Source of the DNA: Desulfosporosinus acididurans
Lineage (GTDB): Bacteria > Bacillota > Desulfitobacteriia > Desulfitobacteriales > Desulfitobacteriaceae
Direction of reading: 5' to 3'
DNA length: 64,000 nt
Assembly: GCF_001029285.1 (NCBI RefSeq)
Contig: NZ_LDZY01000006.1
Location: forward strand, 186,001 to 250,000
Shown: positions 25,831 through 34,469 of the stretch, one piece after another
How positions within the stretch are numbered: position 1 is the first letter of the stretch
Layout: the number at the start of each line of letters is the position of its first letter
The notes under the pieces: model-generated
Seen by the model: only the letters and a program-made list of their open reading frames with translations
What the model was told of the DNA's origin: nothing
Database searches by the model: none
Translations under genes and position numbers: made by a program

Positions 25831-28485
25831 TTAGAGACCACGCATCTCCTCAATTGCCGGCCGGTGAAATAGACGGTTTGTACCGAAAATTGCGGCTGCC
25901 GTGGAAGAAATTGCTGCTGCCGCCAATAATACCAGATAACCCCAAGGTATAGAGAGAACCTCAGGCGGAGGGTCGAAAACTCCCGTCAGCACCTTGACCA
26001 ACATTTCGGCCACCCCAAGGCCCAATATGACACCCAAAAGGCTGCCCCCCGTTAAGATAACAAGGCCTTCACTCCAAACAAATGCTCCGAGCTGTCTCTT
26101 CTTAGCTCCTAAAGCGGCGAGTACAGCCAAGGTCCGCCGCCGTTCAGCCAGACCGAGAGCTAGGATCAGACCCGTTGAGGCTGCGGCCAACAAAACGGCA
26201 AATCCCAATTCCAACCGCGTAAGTCCATGCAGATCCACAGCCGTCAAACCGGAACTGATCGTACGTTGAGTGGAATTAATATCAGTCACCTTGGCACCGG
26301 CCAATGAACTTACCACAGTTTTTGCCCGGGAAGCAAGGGCCTCAGGATTCCCCTTTGCCCGCATCAAAACAATTTCTGAGGCATCTGATCCGGTTTCCTG
26401 CCCAATATAACTCCTATTGGCCACCAAAAATGAGTCTTTCGGTGCCGTGGGAAATTCCCGGACAATCCCGATAAAATGAAACGGTACTACATGATACTGA
26501 TGATCTTTAATATTCTGGAGACGAAGATTAATCTTATCACCGAGTTTAAGTTGGTAATCTTTTACCGTTTCTTCCGAGACCAAAACTCCGTCCGGTTGTT
26601 TGGATAACTTCGCCAAAGTTCCCTGGGCGTTTCCTCCCACAAAATAAGCATTGGCAATATTCGTTGCTTGACCGATAGTTTGCGGATCAATGCCGTACAT
26701 ATCCTGTAAATCGTTGCCTACATAGACCAAACGATGCTGCATCGGCTGGATAGCAGCAACCCCGGGCAACGCTTGTAATTCTCCGAATCGCGTACTGGGG
26801 GCGGACATTATTGAACCGGTAACGGTTACATCAGCACCATTCGTCAATTCAGCATCAACATGAGACTGGGCATTGTATGTGGTATTGAAAACCGCCGTCG
26901 ATACGGCAAAGGATACCGCTAACGCTACTAAGATAATCCCGCGGACAATAAGTAATCTTTGCCGGGATAATGATGATGACACCACTCCGGAAAGCTCACG
27001 GGCAACAGGATTAAGCATCCGTGCCAGTATCTTGCGCCCTCCGGACATCCATCCTTCCAGAAAGCGAGTCGAAAATAAAACTGCGCCAAGCCAAAAACAC
27101 AAGGGAGCCACAAAGGCTTCATAATTCACCGACGTTGTCGTGATCCCTTCCGGAGCCAGAACGACCTGATAACCTGTACTAGCCGTTCGCCAAAACTCAA
27201 CCCCGGAGATAACCAACAGGAGAATATCCAAATAAACTTTCTGCCATAGAGCTTTGCGCCCTCGGCCTACTGTCGCTTGCGCCGACACTACGGTGGAGTG
27301 GTGTATCTCTTTCCAAGCAGGATAGAGAATGGCAGCGATGGCTAAGGCGAAACCCATAAGGGATGCACTTACGGTCCAGAACAAAGCACTTTTGCCTATC
27401 AGTTCATTTCCCGGCAGAAACATCCTATGAATCGCAAGGGTCAGAACATTACCGAGTACCACACCTCCAAGCGCCACAATCAGAGCTTCAATAGCCTCCA
27501 GCCCTATAATGGTCTGCACAGAGGCTCCTCTTATCCTCAGCAGAGCTTGTTCCTTACGCCGTCGATTCGCTCCTGATGACGCAATAGCCATGGTTAGCAG
27601 AACAGCCAGAATAGCCCCCGGCAAACCCAAAAACAAAAAGAGTACGTTGCCATAAGCCGCATCCGCTTGAACACTCCCGAGGCGGGTCGCCAAAATATTC
27701 CCTACGATGCCCCGGCCGACGATTCTGGCTTCCAGACTGTGCGCCAATTGCTGCACAAATTGATTGGCGGCAGCGGGATCAGCCGGTAAAACATGGCCAA
27801 TTCGGACATGAAATTGGGTATGTACAGAATCAGGCCGCACCGCAGCCTGCGGTCCAAAAATTCTTTGCCACTGAGCATCGGGAAGCAGAAGTACATTATC
27901 TGGGGGAGCTTGTGGTGCTGCTCCCGCCGGCAAGCCGATGGCTTGAAAGAGGGAATCTGCGTTAGGGAGATCCACAACGCCATCCACAATTACCTCACTG
28001 GGAGGCAGCCCGACTCTTTCAATGCTCACCCGATCACCCGGCTTGACATGTAAGTTTGCTGCTGTTTGCTGGGCAACAAGCACGCCCTGATTCGCCCCCA
28101 CAAGCTGCCGAAATTCCAGGGGAAAGTTGGCGCGGTAGGCTGCACTGATTCCCAGCACTTTGCCTGGCCCCGTTGTTTGCACAGTCCCGCCGGCAGTGGC
28201 GATTAATCCTTTGACATCAGCATATCCTACTTGTTCTAAAGCCGTATAGGGCGTTGCCTTACCGACAGCCGCTTTAACGGCCTTGGCATCCGAAGGATGG
28301 GAAAGTTGAATTTGCCAGTCTGCAGGAACCTCTTGGACAGCTCGCTGGGTCATCGAAGCACCGGCAGAAGCAATAAAAGCTCCCAAAGAAGCCAGCAAGG
28401 CGACGGTAAGCGCAACGCCGCTGATAGAACCCAGCAAACGTCCTGGACGATACGTTAAAATCCCCTTAAACCATGTTCTCAACAT
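25831..28485 (-). CDS. ABC transporter permease, FtsX/MacB type
   Basis: An 884-residue membrane protein with two FtsX-type permease modules (about residues 280-390 and 760-875), each with three or four helices, and large extracytoplasmic domains between. It has an N-terminal anchoring helix (VALTVALLASLGAFIASA). The layout matches permeases of lipoprotein or peptide export and mechanotransmission systems rather than importers. Its ATG overlaps the 3' end of the upstream ATPase gene by seven bases. Operon order on the minus strand: lipoprotein, ATPase, ATPase, permease. Confidence 0.9.
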   Translation of the reverse strand: MLRTWFKGILTYRPGRLLGSISGVALTVALLASLGAFIASAGASMTQRAVQEVPADWQIQLSHPSDAKAVKAAVGKATPYTALEQVGYADVKGLIATAGGTVQTTGPGKVLGISAAYRANFPLEFRQLVGANQGVLVAQQTAANLHVKPGDRVSIERVGLPPSEVIVDGVVDLPNADSLFQAIGLPAGAAPQAPPDNVLLLPDAQWQRIFGPQAAVRPDSVHTQFHVRIGHVLPADPAAANQFVQQLAHSLEARIVGRGIVGNILATRLGSVQADAAYGNVLFLFLGLPGAILAVLLTMAIASSGANRRRKEQALLRIRGASVQTIIGLEAIEALIVALGGVVLGNVLTLAIHRMFLPGNELIGKSALFWTVSASLMGFALAIAAILYPAWKEIHHSTVVSAQATVGRGRKALWQKVYLDILLLVISGVEFWRTASTGYQVVLAPEGITTTSVNYEAFVAPLCFWLGAVLFSTRFLEGWMSGGRKILARMLNPVARELSGVVSSSLSRQRLLIVRGIILVALAVSFAVSTAVFNTTYNAQSHVDAELTNGADVTVTGSIMSAPSTRFGELQALPGVAAIQPMQHRLVYVGNDLQDMYGIDPQTIGQATNIANAYFVGGNAQGTLAKLSKQPDGVLVSEETVKDYQLKLGDKINLRLQNIKDHQYHVVPFHFIGIVREFPTAPKDSFLVANRSYIGQETGSDASEIVLMRAKGNPEALASRAKTVVSSLAGAKVTDINSTQRTISSGLTAVDLHGLTRLELGFAVLLAAASTGLILALGLAERRRTLAVLAALGAKKRQLGAFVWSEGLVILTGGSLLGVILGLGVAEMLVKVLTGVFDPPPEVLSIPWGYLVLLAAAAISSTAAAIFGTNRLFHRPAIEEMRGL

Positions 28486-29144
28486 GTCACTACCTCCATC
28501 ACACCGTGCTGCATCTGCCAGATTGTATTCATCCGCTCGGCAATGGCCTGATCATGAGTTGCTACCACCAGGGCCGTTTCAGATCCTTCCAGTGAGTCAA
28601 GCAGTACGTCAAACAAATGTTGAGCTGTGGGATGATCCAGCTGACCCGTTGGTTCATCAGCCAAAATAAGCTGCGGCCGGGAGGCCAAGGCTCGAGCTAC
28701 CGCCACGCGCTGGGCCTGACCACCGGAAAGTTCCTCGGGAAGCTTATCGGCAATGGTATTCAGCCTCATCCTATTCAGAGTTTCTAAGGCAGCTTTGCGG
28801 GCTTTGGTTGCTTCAATTTGTCCCAGAAGCAGCGGCAGTTCAACATTTTCCACCACGGTCAGCGGCGGCAGTAAACTCTGCATCTGAAAAATATAACTAA
28901 CTTTTTGCGGACGAAGATTCTCGCATGTTCCTAATCCTGGCCAGGAGATACTCCCTGTGCTTGGTTGATCCAACCCTCCCATCAGATGCAGCAAGGTGGA
29001 CTTGCCGCTGCCGGAAGGACCTACCAGAGCAATTCGATCCCCTGGTTTTACAGAACAAGTTGCCGATACTAAGGCAGTCTCCTCTGCATCTCCGCGCCAA
29101 TAAATCTTACCAATGTTTTGCAGTTCAACGAGGGACTCAATCAT
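28479..29144 (-). CDS. ABC transporter ATPase (LolD/MacB type)
   Basis: A 221-residue nucleotide-binding protein. Walker A is GPSGSGKST, the signature is LSGGQAQRV, Walker B is LILADEPTGQLDHP, and the switch histidine is in VVATHDQ. ATG 29144 has GGGAGG ten bases upstream and is preferred to an upstream start inside the preceding gene. It overlaps that gene by eight bases and the permease by seven, so all are coupled. By family it energises the FtsX-type permease beside it. Confidence 0.9.
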   Translation of the reverse strand: MIESLVELQNIGKIYWRGDAEETALVSATCSVKPGDRIALVGPSGSGKSTLLHLMGGLDQPSTGSISWPGLGTCENLRPQKVSYIFQMQSLLPPLTVVENVELPLLLGQIEATKARKAALETLNRMRLNTIADKLPEELSGGQAQRVAVARALASRPQLILADEPTGQLDHPTAQHLFDVLLDSLEGSETALVVATHDQAIAERMNTIWQMQHGVMEVVTC

Positions 29145-29802
29145 ACTTAACAATCCTCCCGTCAAATACCCTGAGAATGCGATTAGCGTGAGCTGCCAAG
29201 GCTTCACTATGAGTTGCTATGATTGCAGCACCACCGTTCTGGCGGTAATTTTCGAAGAGATCCAAAATCTTTTTCTCCGTCTCTGCATCGACTTCACCTG
29301 TCGGCTCATCAGCCATGAGTACCTTCGGGCTGTTGGCGAGAGCTACGGCCAGAGCAGCTCTGGCAAGTTCCCCGCCGGAAATCCGAGAAGGGCGGGACTC
29401 CCGCCGTTTATCTAAGCCAACCTGATTCAAAAGCAAGGTCAGACGTTCTTCATCGACTTTGTGTCCCAATTGCATTTGCAAACGAATATTCTCTTCCACA
29501 GACAGATGATTGAATAGATTTCCTGACTGAAGTACGATTCCTATCTCTTGAGCACGAATAGCAGCTCGTTCCGCTTCCGGTCTTCTGGTAATACGTTTGC
29601 CTAGTAATTCCACATATCCGCCGTCCGGTTCATCCAAGCCGGCCAGACAAGCCATCAAGGTCGATTTCCCGCTCCCGGAAGGTCCCATCACAGCCACAAT
29701 TTCGCCGGAATCCACATGGATATTTGCTCCGCGTAAGGCCAGGGTTTCTTCCTCTCCGGTATGATAAAAGCGATAGAGATCAAACGCGTCAATGATTCTC
29801 AT
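29137..29802 (-). CDS. ABC transporter ATPase, second of the operon
   Basis: A 221-residue ATPase. Walker A is GPSGSGKST, the signature ISGGELARAALAVAL, Walker B VLMADEPTGEVDAE, and IIATHSE carries the switch His. ATG 29802 follows GGAGGTAAT closely. The signature (ISGGELAR) differs from that of the neighbouring ATPase, so the pair could form a heterodimer serving the single permease, or one may act elsewhere. It begins two bases after the upstream lipoprotein gene ends. Confidence 0.9.
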   Translation of the reverse strand: MRIIDAFDLYRFYHTGEEETLALRGANIHVDSGEIVAVMGPSGSGKSTLMACLAGLDEPDGGYVELLGKRITRRPEAERAAIRAQEIGIVLQSGNLFNHLSVEENIRLQMQLGHKVDEERLTLLLNQVGLDKRRESRPSRISGGELARAALAVALANSPKVLMADEPTGEVDAETEKKILDLFENYRQNGGAAIIATHSEALAAHANRILRVFDGRIVKYD

Positions 29803-29803
29803 A

Positions 29804-30475
29804 TTACCTCCACGTAAAGCTTGCAGACATCCGGTTCCACTGGTCCACATTATCAGCGCCCTGCGGTGCCCAAAGGGTTAAAGCTGCCAGCTTGCCATTC
29901 TTATAAAAGAGATAGCGATTGTTCTCCAATCTTACCTGCTTACCGGTTACCGGATCAGGGTCGGAATTCGAGTCATACGTCATTAAAATTGCCGTACCGC
30001 CGGATAAATGCACTTGTTTCACGCTTTTGATGGTGACGGCCCTTCCTGTTTTCTGCAGTTCCGCCGCCTGATTTCTATTCACGCTCGCTACAGTAGGCTG
30101 GGATGATTCTTGGCTAACAACAACCTGCACACCATTCAATTTATCCTGGAATAAAACATCACTGCCCTTAATCGTGCGTCCCCATCCTTCCGGCACGACA
30201 AGATCATACCCGCCCGAAGAGGAAGTATACTTTACAAAAGCTTGCGTATCCGGAATATCACCTGTCGGATTTTTTTCCGGTGCCACAGGTTTTTCCGAGC
30301 TTGATCCTGTCACGGCAGCACTTTGCGACGGCTGAGTTGTACCGGTGTTATTTACAGACGCCGTAACTTTGGGGGCCATGTGGGGAGCCGGAGAACTATT
30401 CGTTCCGCAGCCGCCGAGTAACGCAGTCATCGAAATCGCAGCAACAGCAATGACCAATCCTATTGATTTAGACAT
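29804..30475 (-). CDS. Lipoprotein resembling PsbP-type fold
   Basis: A 223-residue lipoprotein. A signal sequence with lipobox LGGC at about residue 23 is followed by a Pro/Ser/Thr-rich linker and a domain from about 80 on (GYDLVVPEGWGRTIKG, NGVQVVVSQESSQP, RYLFYKNGKLAALTLWAP). The last domain resembles the PsbP/Mog1-like fold found in many Firmicute lipoproteins. This is a tentative match. It heads the ABC export operon, suggesting an extracytoplasmic partner of the permease. The ATG follows AAGGAGGT. Confidence 0.8.
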   Translation of the reverse strand: MSKSIGLVIAVAAISMTALLGGCGTNSSPAPHMAPKVTASVNNTGTTQPSQSAAVTGSSSEKPVAPEKNPTGDIPDTQAFVKYTSSSGGYDLVVPEGWGRTIKGSDVLFQDKLNGVQVVVSQESSQPTVASVNRNQAAELQKTGRAVTIKSVKQVHLSGGTAILMTYDSNSDPDPVTGKQVRLENNRYLFYKNGKLAALTLWAPQGADNVDQWNRMSASFTWR

Positions 30476-30586
30476 AAGTACCTCCTTGCTTCTCGATAGT
30501 TTTCCATTGTTTGCATCGTCTCCTTTCGGATTTAATTTATCATTGACAGATTAAAGAACGATGAACGAAGGATTTAAAATGGATAA

Positions 30587-30618
30587 AGAAAAAACTGGAC
30601 TCCCGTTGGAATCCAGTT
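30587..30618 (-). terminator. Terminator after the AEC pseudogene
   Basis: On the minus strand AACTGGATTCC, a short loop and AGTCCAGTT are followed by TTTTTTC. It lies about 260 bases beyond the AEC reading frame. Confidence 0.65.
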
Positions 30619-30644
30619 AAATAATATGATGAGTGAACGTGAGC

Positions 30645-30669
30645 CCCTCCCACTTATGGAAGTGGGAGT
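30645..30669 (+). repeat. Short hairpin repeat (IS605-like)
   Basis: CCCTCCCACTTATGGAAGTGGGAGT forms a near-perfect stem related to those at 16908, 49588 and 53849. GTGAAC just upstream recalls the ends of copies A and B. Confidence 0.55.
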
Positions 30670-30879
30670 CGATCAATAACGCCGAAGACTTCAAGACCAT
30701 GTCCGGCATCAATTACAATTGTTTTTTCTTTCGGCCATCTCCCAAAACGGCAATAAATTTAACCGAGCTCGAAAGTAATAAAATTATTGTAAACAAACAG
30801 AGAAATACCGATAAAAGTGGCGTATTAGCACAATAACAGGGCGACTTCGCACCCTTCCCACCACCTTCTAAATACAGAC

Positions 30880-31817
30880 TTAACGAACAATTAGAAGTAG
30901 TCCCGGATAAATAATCACTAAATAAACAATTGTCGTTGAAATAAAAGCGGCCATAGCCAAATTAACATTGAGTTTATGTAGTTTGGCTGTCACAACCGCA
31001 TTTATTGCCGTCGGAGAACATGAGAGAATTAACATAATCTTCAGGAATTCGGGATCTGAGATTAATCTTCTAGCAATAAGATAAACGACAATGGGCGTTA
31101 CTAAAAATTTAATAGTTATCAATTTCCAGATATTATGCCAATATTCCCTCATTTGACTATAATTTAATGAATACCCTATGGGAAGCAAATACAACCAAGA
31201 TCGAATATGAATTATGTAATTAAAGATATTTCCAAATATCATAAGCCGAGGATACTTAAATACATTAAGCAAAAACCCTAATAGGATCCCTAAAACCGGA
31301 ACTTGTTTCGGAGTAAAGATAACATCTTTAAGAGCTAGTCGTGAGACTTTGTTTTTGCTTGCCTGGTAATAATATTGAGCCATCGGAAAACAAAACATAT
31401 AAAGGATAATATGTGAAGGGAGCATTACCAATTGTGCGAGCGCATACCCCTTTTCTCGGAATAAAATATAAACAGAGATAGCACCAATCACTCCAATATT
31501 TGATAACAAGGTTGACAATTATAACTTCCTTGTTCTAATGGATTTCTATAAGTAAATTTAGCTGTTAGATAGGCAAATACACCAGGGATAAAGTGAATAA
31601 GAAGCCCTAAAATTGGAATCCATATCAATTCCGGATTCAATTGGATTTTCCAAAAACTTAATACGTTTAGAAATGTAGACACTACAAATAGGTTTAGGAA
31701 TATCATTTGATCAAATAATTCTGGCAAAACATTCTTCCATTTCTGAAGTTTATGCCCAATAAGTATGGGCAATATAATATCAGTCACAAAAGAGAACATT
31801 TTTTGAATAATATCCAT
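30880..31817 (-). pseudogene. Auxin efflux carrier (AEC)-family transporter, frameshifted
   Basis: Two overlapping frames together make one AEC-family membrane protein of about 310 residues. The first frame starts MDIIQKMFSFVTDIILPILI at 31817 (GGAG seven bases upstream) and runs through YRNPLEQGSY. The second continues with LLSNIGVIGAISVYILF and ends with TAINAVVTAKLHKLNVNLAM. In intact members QGSY/F is directly followed by the LLSNVG-type stretch, so a one-base change near 31505-31512 broke the frame. Intact relatives transport carboxylates such as malate. It is probably inactive unless translated through by slippage or caused by a sequence error. Confidence 0.82.
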
Positions 31818-32009
31818 AATCTTACTCCAAATTTCTCTATCAACAACCCATACTTTTACTTTCCTCAATCCTTGATACTTTGGCCGTATGTTTAGAACTA
31901 TGCTGCATATTAAGTATTAAGTATTAAAGTTTTATAGTTATTGCCATAACTGCAAACTTTTAAATTTAATCGAACACCTAACTCCGATCAGTAGAATATA
32001 ACTGGACAA

Positions 32010-32033
32010 TAAAAACCCTCCGTAAAGGAGGGC
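32010..32033 (-). terminator. Rho-independent terminator
   Basis: On the minus strand CCCTCCTTTACGGAGGGTTTTTATT. It probably ends the COG4705-type gene transcript together with the small ORF in front of it. Confidence 0.85.
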
Positions 32034-32090
32034 TATCTTGTTATATTGATTGTATTTTATCTAAGATCTATAGTATGTGATTCAATAGAA

Positions 32091-32174
32091 CTAATCCTCC
32101 AACTGTTGGACATCCTTGAGTGTCACCGATAAATAAACGACGAATATGACTATGAGTATCGTTAACACCGCCAC
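32091..32174 (-). CDS. Possible 27-residue membrane peptide
   Basis: From GTG 32174 the frame reads a single hydrophobic helix, AVLTILIVIFVVYLSVTL, followed by KDVQQLED and a stop. It lies between the COG4705-type gene and its terminator, on the same strand. The start is GTG, with only a weak GGTGATGG ahead of it. The composition resembles small accessory membrane subunits, but the case is weak and it may be a remnant. Confidence 0.25.
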   Translation of the reverse strand: MAVLTILIVIFVVYLSVTLKDVQQLED

Positions 32175-32217
32175 GACAATCCCATCACCATATTATTGCC
32201 TTTCTTTAACCAAATGC

Positions 32218-33099
32218 TCAGAGGTTATCTGTTTGCTCTGTTTCATTTAATTCGGAACTTGTTACATTACCGATATTCTCACCAACAGCAATAAGGTTCT
32301 GATCTCTCTTTGTTATAGTTAGGAAAATTACAATGCTCAATATTGCGATGAGAAATATTGAACTGGTATCAATTGTTCCTAAAGAAAGCCCGCCAGCAGT
32401 TCGGGATTGTGAAAGAAAATCACCTAAGGATGCCCCAAGAGGACGGGTTAATATATAAGCAATCCAGAATGCAAGAACTGAATTAATCTTCAAGCGATAG
32501 AAAGCAAATGTTACTACCCCTATTAAACCAACAAACATAAGGGCTGATCTCCAATAACCTAGATTAAGCTGCTCTGCTATAAGATCGCCAGCCGCAGTCC
32601 CCAGGGCAAAAGTAAAGAGAATTGCTGACCAATAAAAGGCCTCTCTTTTAGTTGTGTAGATGGAATGAATTGATAATGTCTTTTCATTGGCATACCAAGC
32701 AACAAAAGTTGCGATGAGAGCCACAGAAAACACGGTAGTCGTTATTTCTAAAGGTACTCCAAAATGGTCCACAAGGTTATCGGTTATTAGTGTGCCGACA
32801 ACACTAATTAGAACAACTGAAAGCCAGTATACACTTGGCACGTATTTTCTTAATTTAAACTGAAAGAATAAAGTAATCATCAAAAGACCGCTCATTATAA
32901 ATGTTGTCATAGTTAACCCTAAATTTAGGTTTGAGTTCAAAAAATCAGCGGCTGTTTCACCGACTGTTGTTGCCAAAACCTTGATCACCCAAAAGAAAAT
33001 GGTAATTTCAGGAACTTTATTCAGCATCTTTCTTATGGGATGAGAGGGTTTTACTTCATTGAGATTTGTTTTATCGTTGATAAATCCATTAGTCTTCAT
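32218..33099 (-). CDS. COG4705-type membrane protein
   Basis: A 293-residue polytopic membrane protein. Four similar blocks, LATTVGETAADFLNSNLNLG, TDNLVDHFGVPLEITT, ALGTAAGDLIAEQLNLGYW and RPLGASLGDFLSQ, show an internally repeated architecture of paired helices with conserved Gly/Asp. This pattern fits the uncharacterised membrane-anchored protein family COG4705. Substrate unknown. ATG 33099 follows AAAGGGG. An in-frame ATG at 33162 lies inside a perfect palindrome and is less likely. Confidence 0.8.
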   Translation of the reverse strand: MKTNGFINDKTNLNEVKPSHPIRKMLNKVPEITIFFWVIKVLATTVGETAADFLNSNLNLGLTMTTFIMSGLLMITLFFQFKLRKYVPSVYWLSVVLISVVGTLITDNLVDHFGVPLEITTTVFSVALIATFVAWYANEKTLSIHSIYTTKREAFYWSAILFTFALGTAAGDLIAEQLNLGYWRSALMFVGLIGVVTFAFYRLKINSVLAFWIAYILTRPLGASLGDFLSQSRTAGGLSLGTIDTSSIFLIAILSIVIFLTITKRDQNLIAVGENIGNVTSSELNETEQTDNL

Positions 33100-33136
33100 A
33101 GACAAAGCCCCTTTGTATGTATTTTTTTCTATTCTA

Positions 33137-33187
33137 CCCAAATAATTAAGGAGATAATCCAATGGATTATCTCCTTAATTATTTGGG
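33137..33187. repeat. Perfect 24-bp inverted repeat
   Basis: CCCAAATAATTAAGGAGATA(ATCC), three bases AAT, then the exact complement. Both strands of the stem contain TTAAGGAGATAATCC, so each arm carries a sequestered ribosome-binding-site-like AAGGAG. It sits 38 bases upstream of the preferred start of the COG4705-type gene, in its 5' leader. Confidence 0.85.
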
Positions 33188-33310
33188 GTGCCTTTTACAT
33201 ATTTAACTAAGTAATTCATCTCATTTTACAACCTAATCTTGGCAACGAGGTTAAAAATTATAGTTATAGTTACCTAGAAGGTCTTCTCCCATTTTGAAGG
33301 TCCTCAGTAG

Positions 33311-33406
33311 TCAATCCAAAGGTGTATTGATAATGCGGACGTCTAAGTTATGGGCTCTTGTTAAATTCAGGAATTCACTAGCGAGAGAAGCGACGTAAGG
33401 ATCAAG
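33311..33406 (-). pseudogene. Short unassigned coding remnant
   Basis: On the minus strand an open stretch of 31 codons reads LDPYVASLASEFLNLTRAHN then LDVRIINTPLD and stop. The amphipathic, protein-like composition suggests the C-terminus of a lost gene. There is no start codon and I could not assign a family. Confidence 0.3.
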
Positions 33407-33440
33407 CTAGCCCATGTGGCAGGACCATTTCTTTTATCTT

Positions 33441-33478
33441 TAACGAGGCTAAAGCATTTATTGCTTAAGCCTCGTTTA
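33441..33478 (+). terminator. Candidate stem-loop terminator
   Basis: AACGAGGCT(AA)AGC and GCT(TA)AGCCTCGTT form a stable stem followed by TATTAAT. It may end transcription from a lost upstream gene or attenuate the Dpr-like operon. Confidence 0.45.
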
Positions 33479-33596
33479 TTAATCCATTATTAATTACAAT
33501 TTAATCCTCTCTTAATGTTTAAACTCTAGACTGATTTAAAAGAATTCGTCCACGAATCAGATCCAACAAAAATTCCGGGAGGAAACTATAGTTGTA

Positions 33597-34469
33597 ATGA
33601 ATTTTCTAAGATTATTGCGTCCGCATCAATGGATTAAGAATAGTTTTGTTTTGCTGGGTATAATGTTTTCTAAACAATGGGACCAGGCAACTTTATTTCT
33701 TGCCTGTGTTACTTTTGGAGCATTTTGTTCTATTGCGAGCAGCATCTACGTTTTTAATGATTTACTGGATATTGAGGCGGACCGCCAACATCCTACAAAA
33801 AAAGCGCGGCCACTCGCGAGCGGGCTGATTTCCCCTCGAAGCGGCTGGATGATTACGGGCGGACTGGTTTTAATAGCCTTGTCGCTTGCTGCAGTTTCGG
33901 GACAATGGGTCGTGTTGTTTATTGTTATTTATGCAGCATTAAATATCGCTTACACGCTTCGCTTAAAACAAGTTGCCGTTCTGGATGTGTTCATTATTTC
34001 CATGGGCTTCATGCTGCGTATTCTTGCCGGAACAATCGGCCTAGGCATAGCCCCCTCATCTTGGCTATTGATCTGCGGATTTATGCTCTCCCTCTTCCTG
34101 GGCTTTGCCAAGCGTCGGGCTGAATTTTTTACTCTTGAGAACAATGGGGTGTCCGAGACCAAAAATCAAACGCGACAGGTTCTAAGAGACTATAGCCCCA
34201 TGATGATTGACCAGTTTATGGCGGTCAGTGCCGCCTGCACCATTCTATGCTATGGCCTTTATACCGTTAATTCAGAAACGGTCGCTCGATACGGCACTAC
34301 AGCCTTAATCTATACTCTACCTTTCGTGGTTTATGGTGTTTTTCGTTATATCTTTCTATTACATCGACGCGGTAAGGGTAACGACACCGCACTTGATCTC
34401 TATTCAGACCCCCACTTATTAGTAACCGTTTTAATCTGGGGACTAGTAACTGTGGTGATCATAGCATGA
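33597..34469 (+). CDS. UbiA-type phosphoribosyl/prenyl transferase (DPPR synthase-like)
   Basis: A 290-residue membrane protein with about eight helices. The first Asp-rich motif, NDLLDIEADRQHPTKKARPL, has the NDxxDxxxDRxHPxK form typical of decaprenyl-phosphate phosphoribosyltransferase (Rv3806c) rather than quinone-pathway UbiA. The second is DVFIISMGFMLRILAG. The predicted reaction moves 5-phosphoribose from PRPP to polyprenyl phosphate. The next gene overlaps it by ATGA, and DprE1/DprE2 homologues follow, which strongly supports this assignment. It is first of an apparent operon to about 39550. Confidence 0.9.
   Translation: MNFLRLLRPHQWIKNSFVLLGIMFSKQWDQATLFLACVTFGAFCSIASSIYVFNDLLDIEADRQHPTKKARPLASGLISPRSGWMITGGLVLIALSLAAVSGQWVVLFIVIYAALNIAYTLRLKQVAVLDVFIISMGFMLRILAGTIGLGIAPSSWLLICGFMLSLFLGFAKRRAEFFTLENNGVSETKNQTRQVLRDYSPMMIDQFMAVSAACTILCYGLYTVNSETVARYGTTALIYTLPFVVYGVFRYIFLLHRRGKGNDTALDLYSDPHLLVTVLIWGLVTVVIIA

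Larger units (their letters stand above)
30476..30879. other. Gene-poor region with terminator and hairpin repeat
   Basis: Lies between the ABC operon and the AEC pseudogene. It contains the terminator at 30587-30618 and an IS605-like hairpin at 30645-30669. A short plus-strand frame through 30633-30836 has no ribosome binding site and is not accepted. Confidence 0.5.
31818..32217. other. Intergenic region with terminator and tiny membrane ORF
   Basis: About 400 bases that hold the terminator at 32010-32033 and the small hydrophobic frame at 32091-32174 (separate entries). The part near 31870-31980 is AT-rich and probably carries the promoter of the AEC gene. Confidence 0.5.
33100..33596. 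other. Divergent region with palindrome, stem-loop and gene remnant
   Basis: Separates the COG4705 gene from the Dpr-like operon. It holds the 24-bp palindrome (33137-33187), a stem-loop at 33441-33478 (AACGAGGCT...AGCCTCGTT followed by TATT) and a protein-like minus-strand remnant at 33311-33406. The last 100 bases probably hold the operon promoter. GGGAGG lies ahead of 33597. Confidence 0.55.

Noticed and set aside
30633-30836. 67-residue plus-strand ORF over a hairpin repeat
   Set aside because: It begins inside an IS605-like hairpin and lacks a ribosome binding site and recognisable domain.
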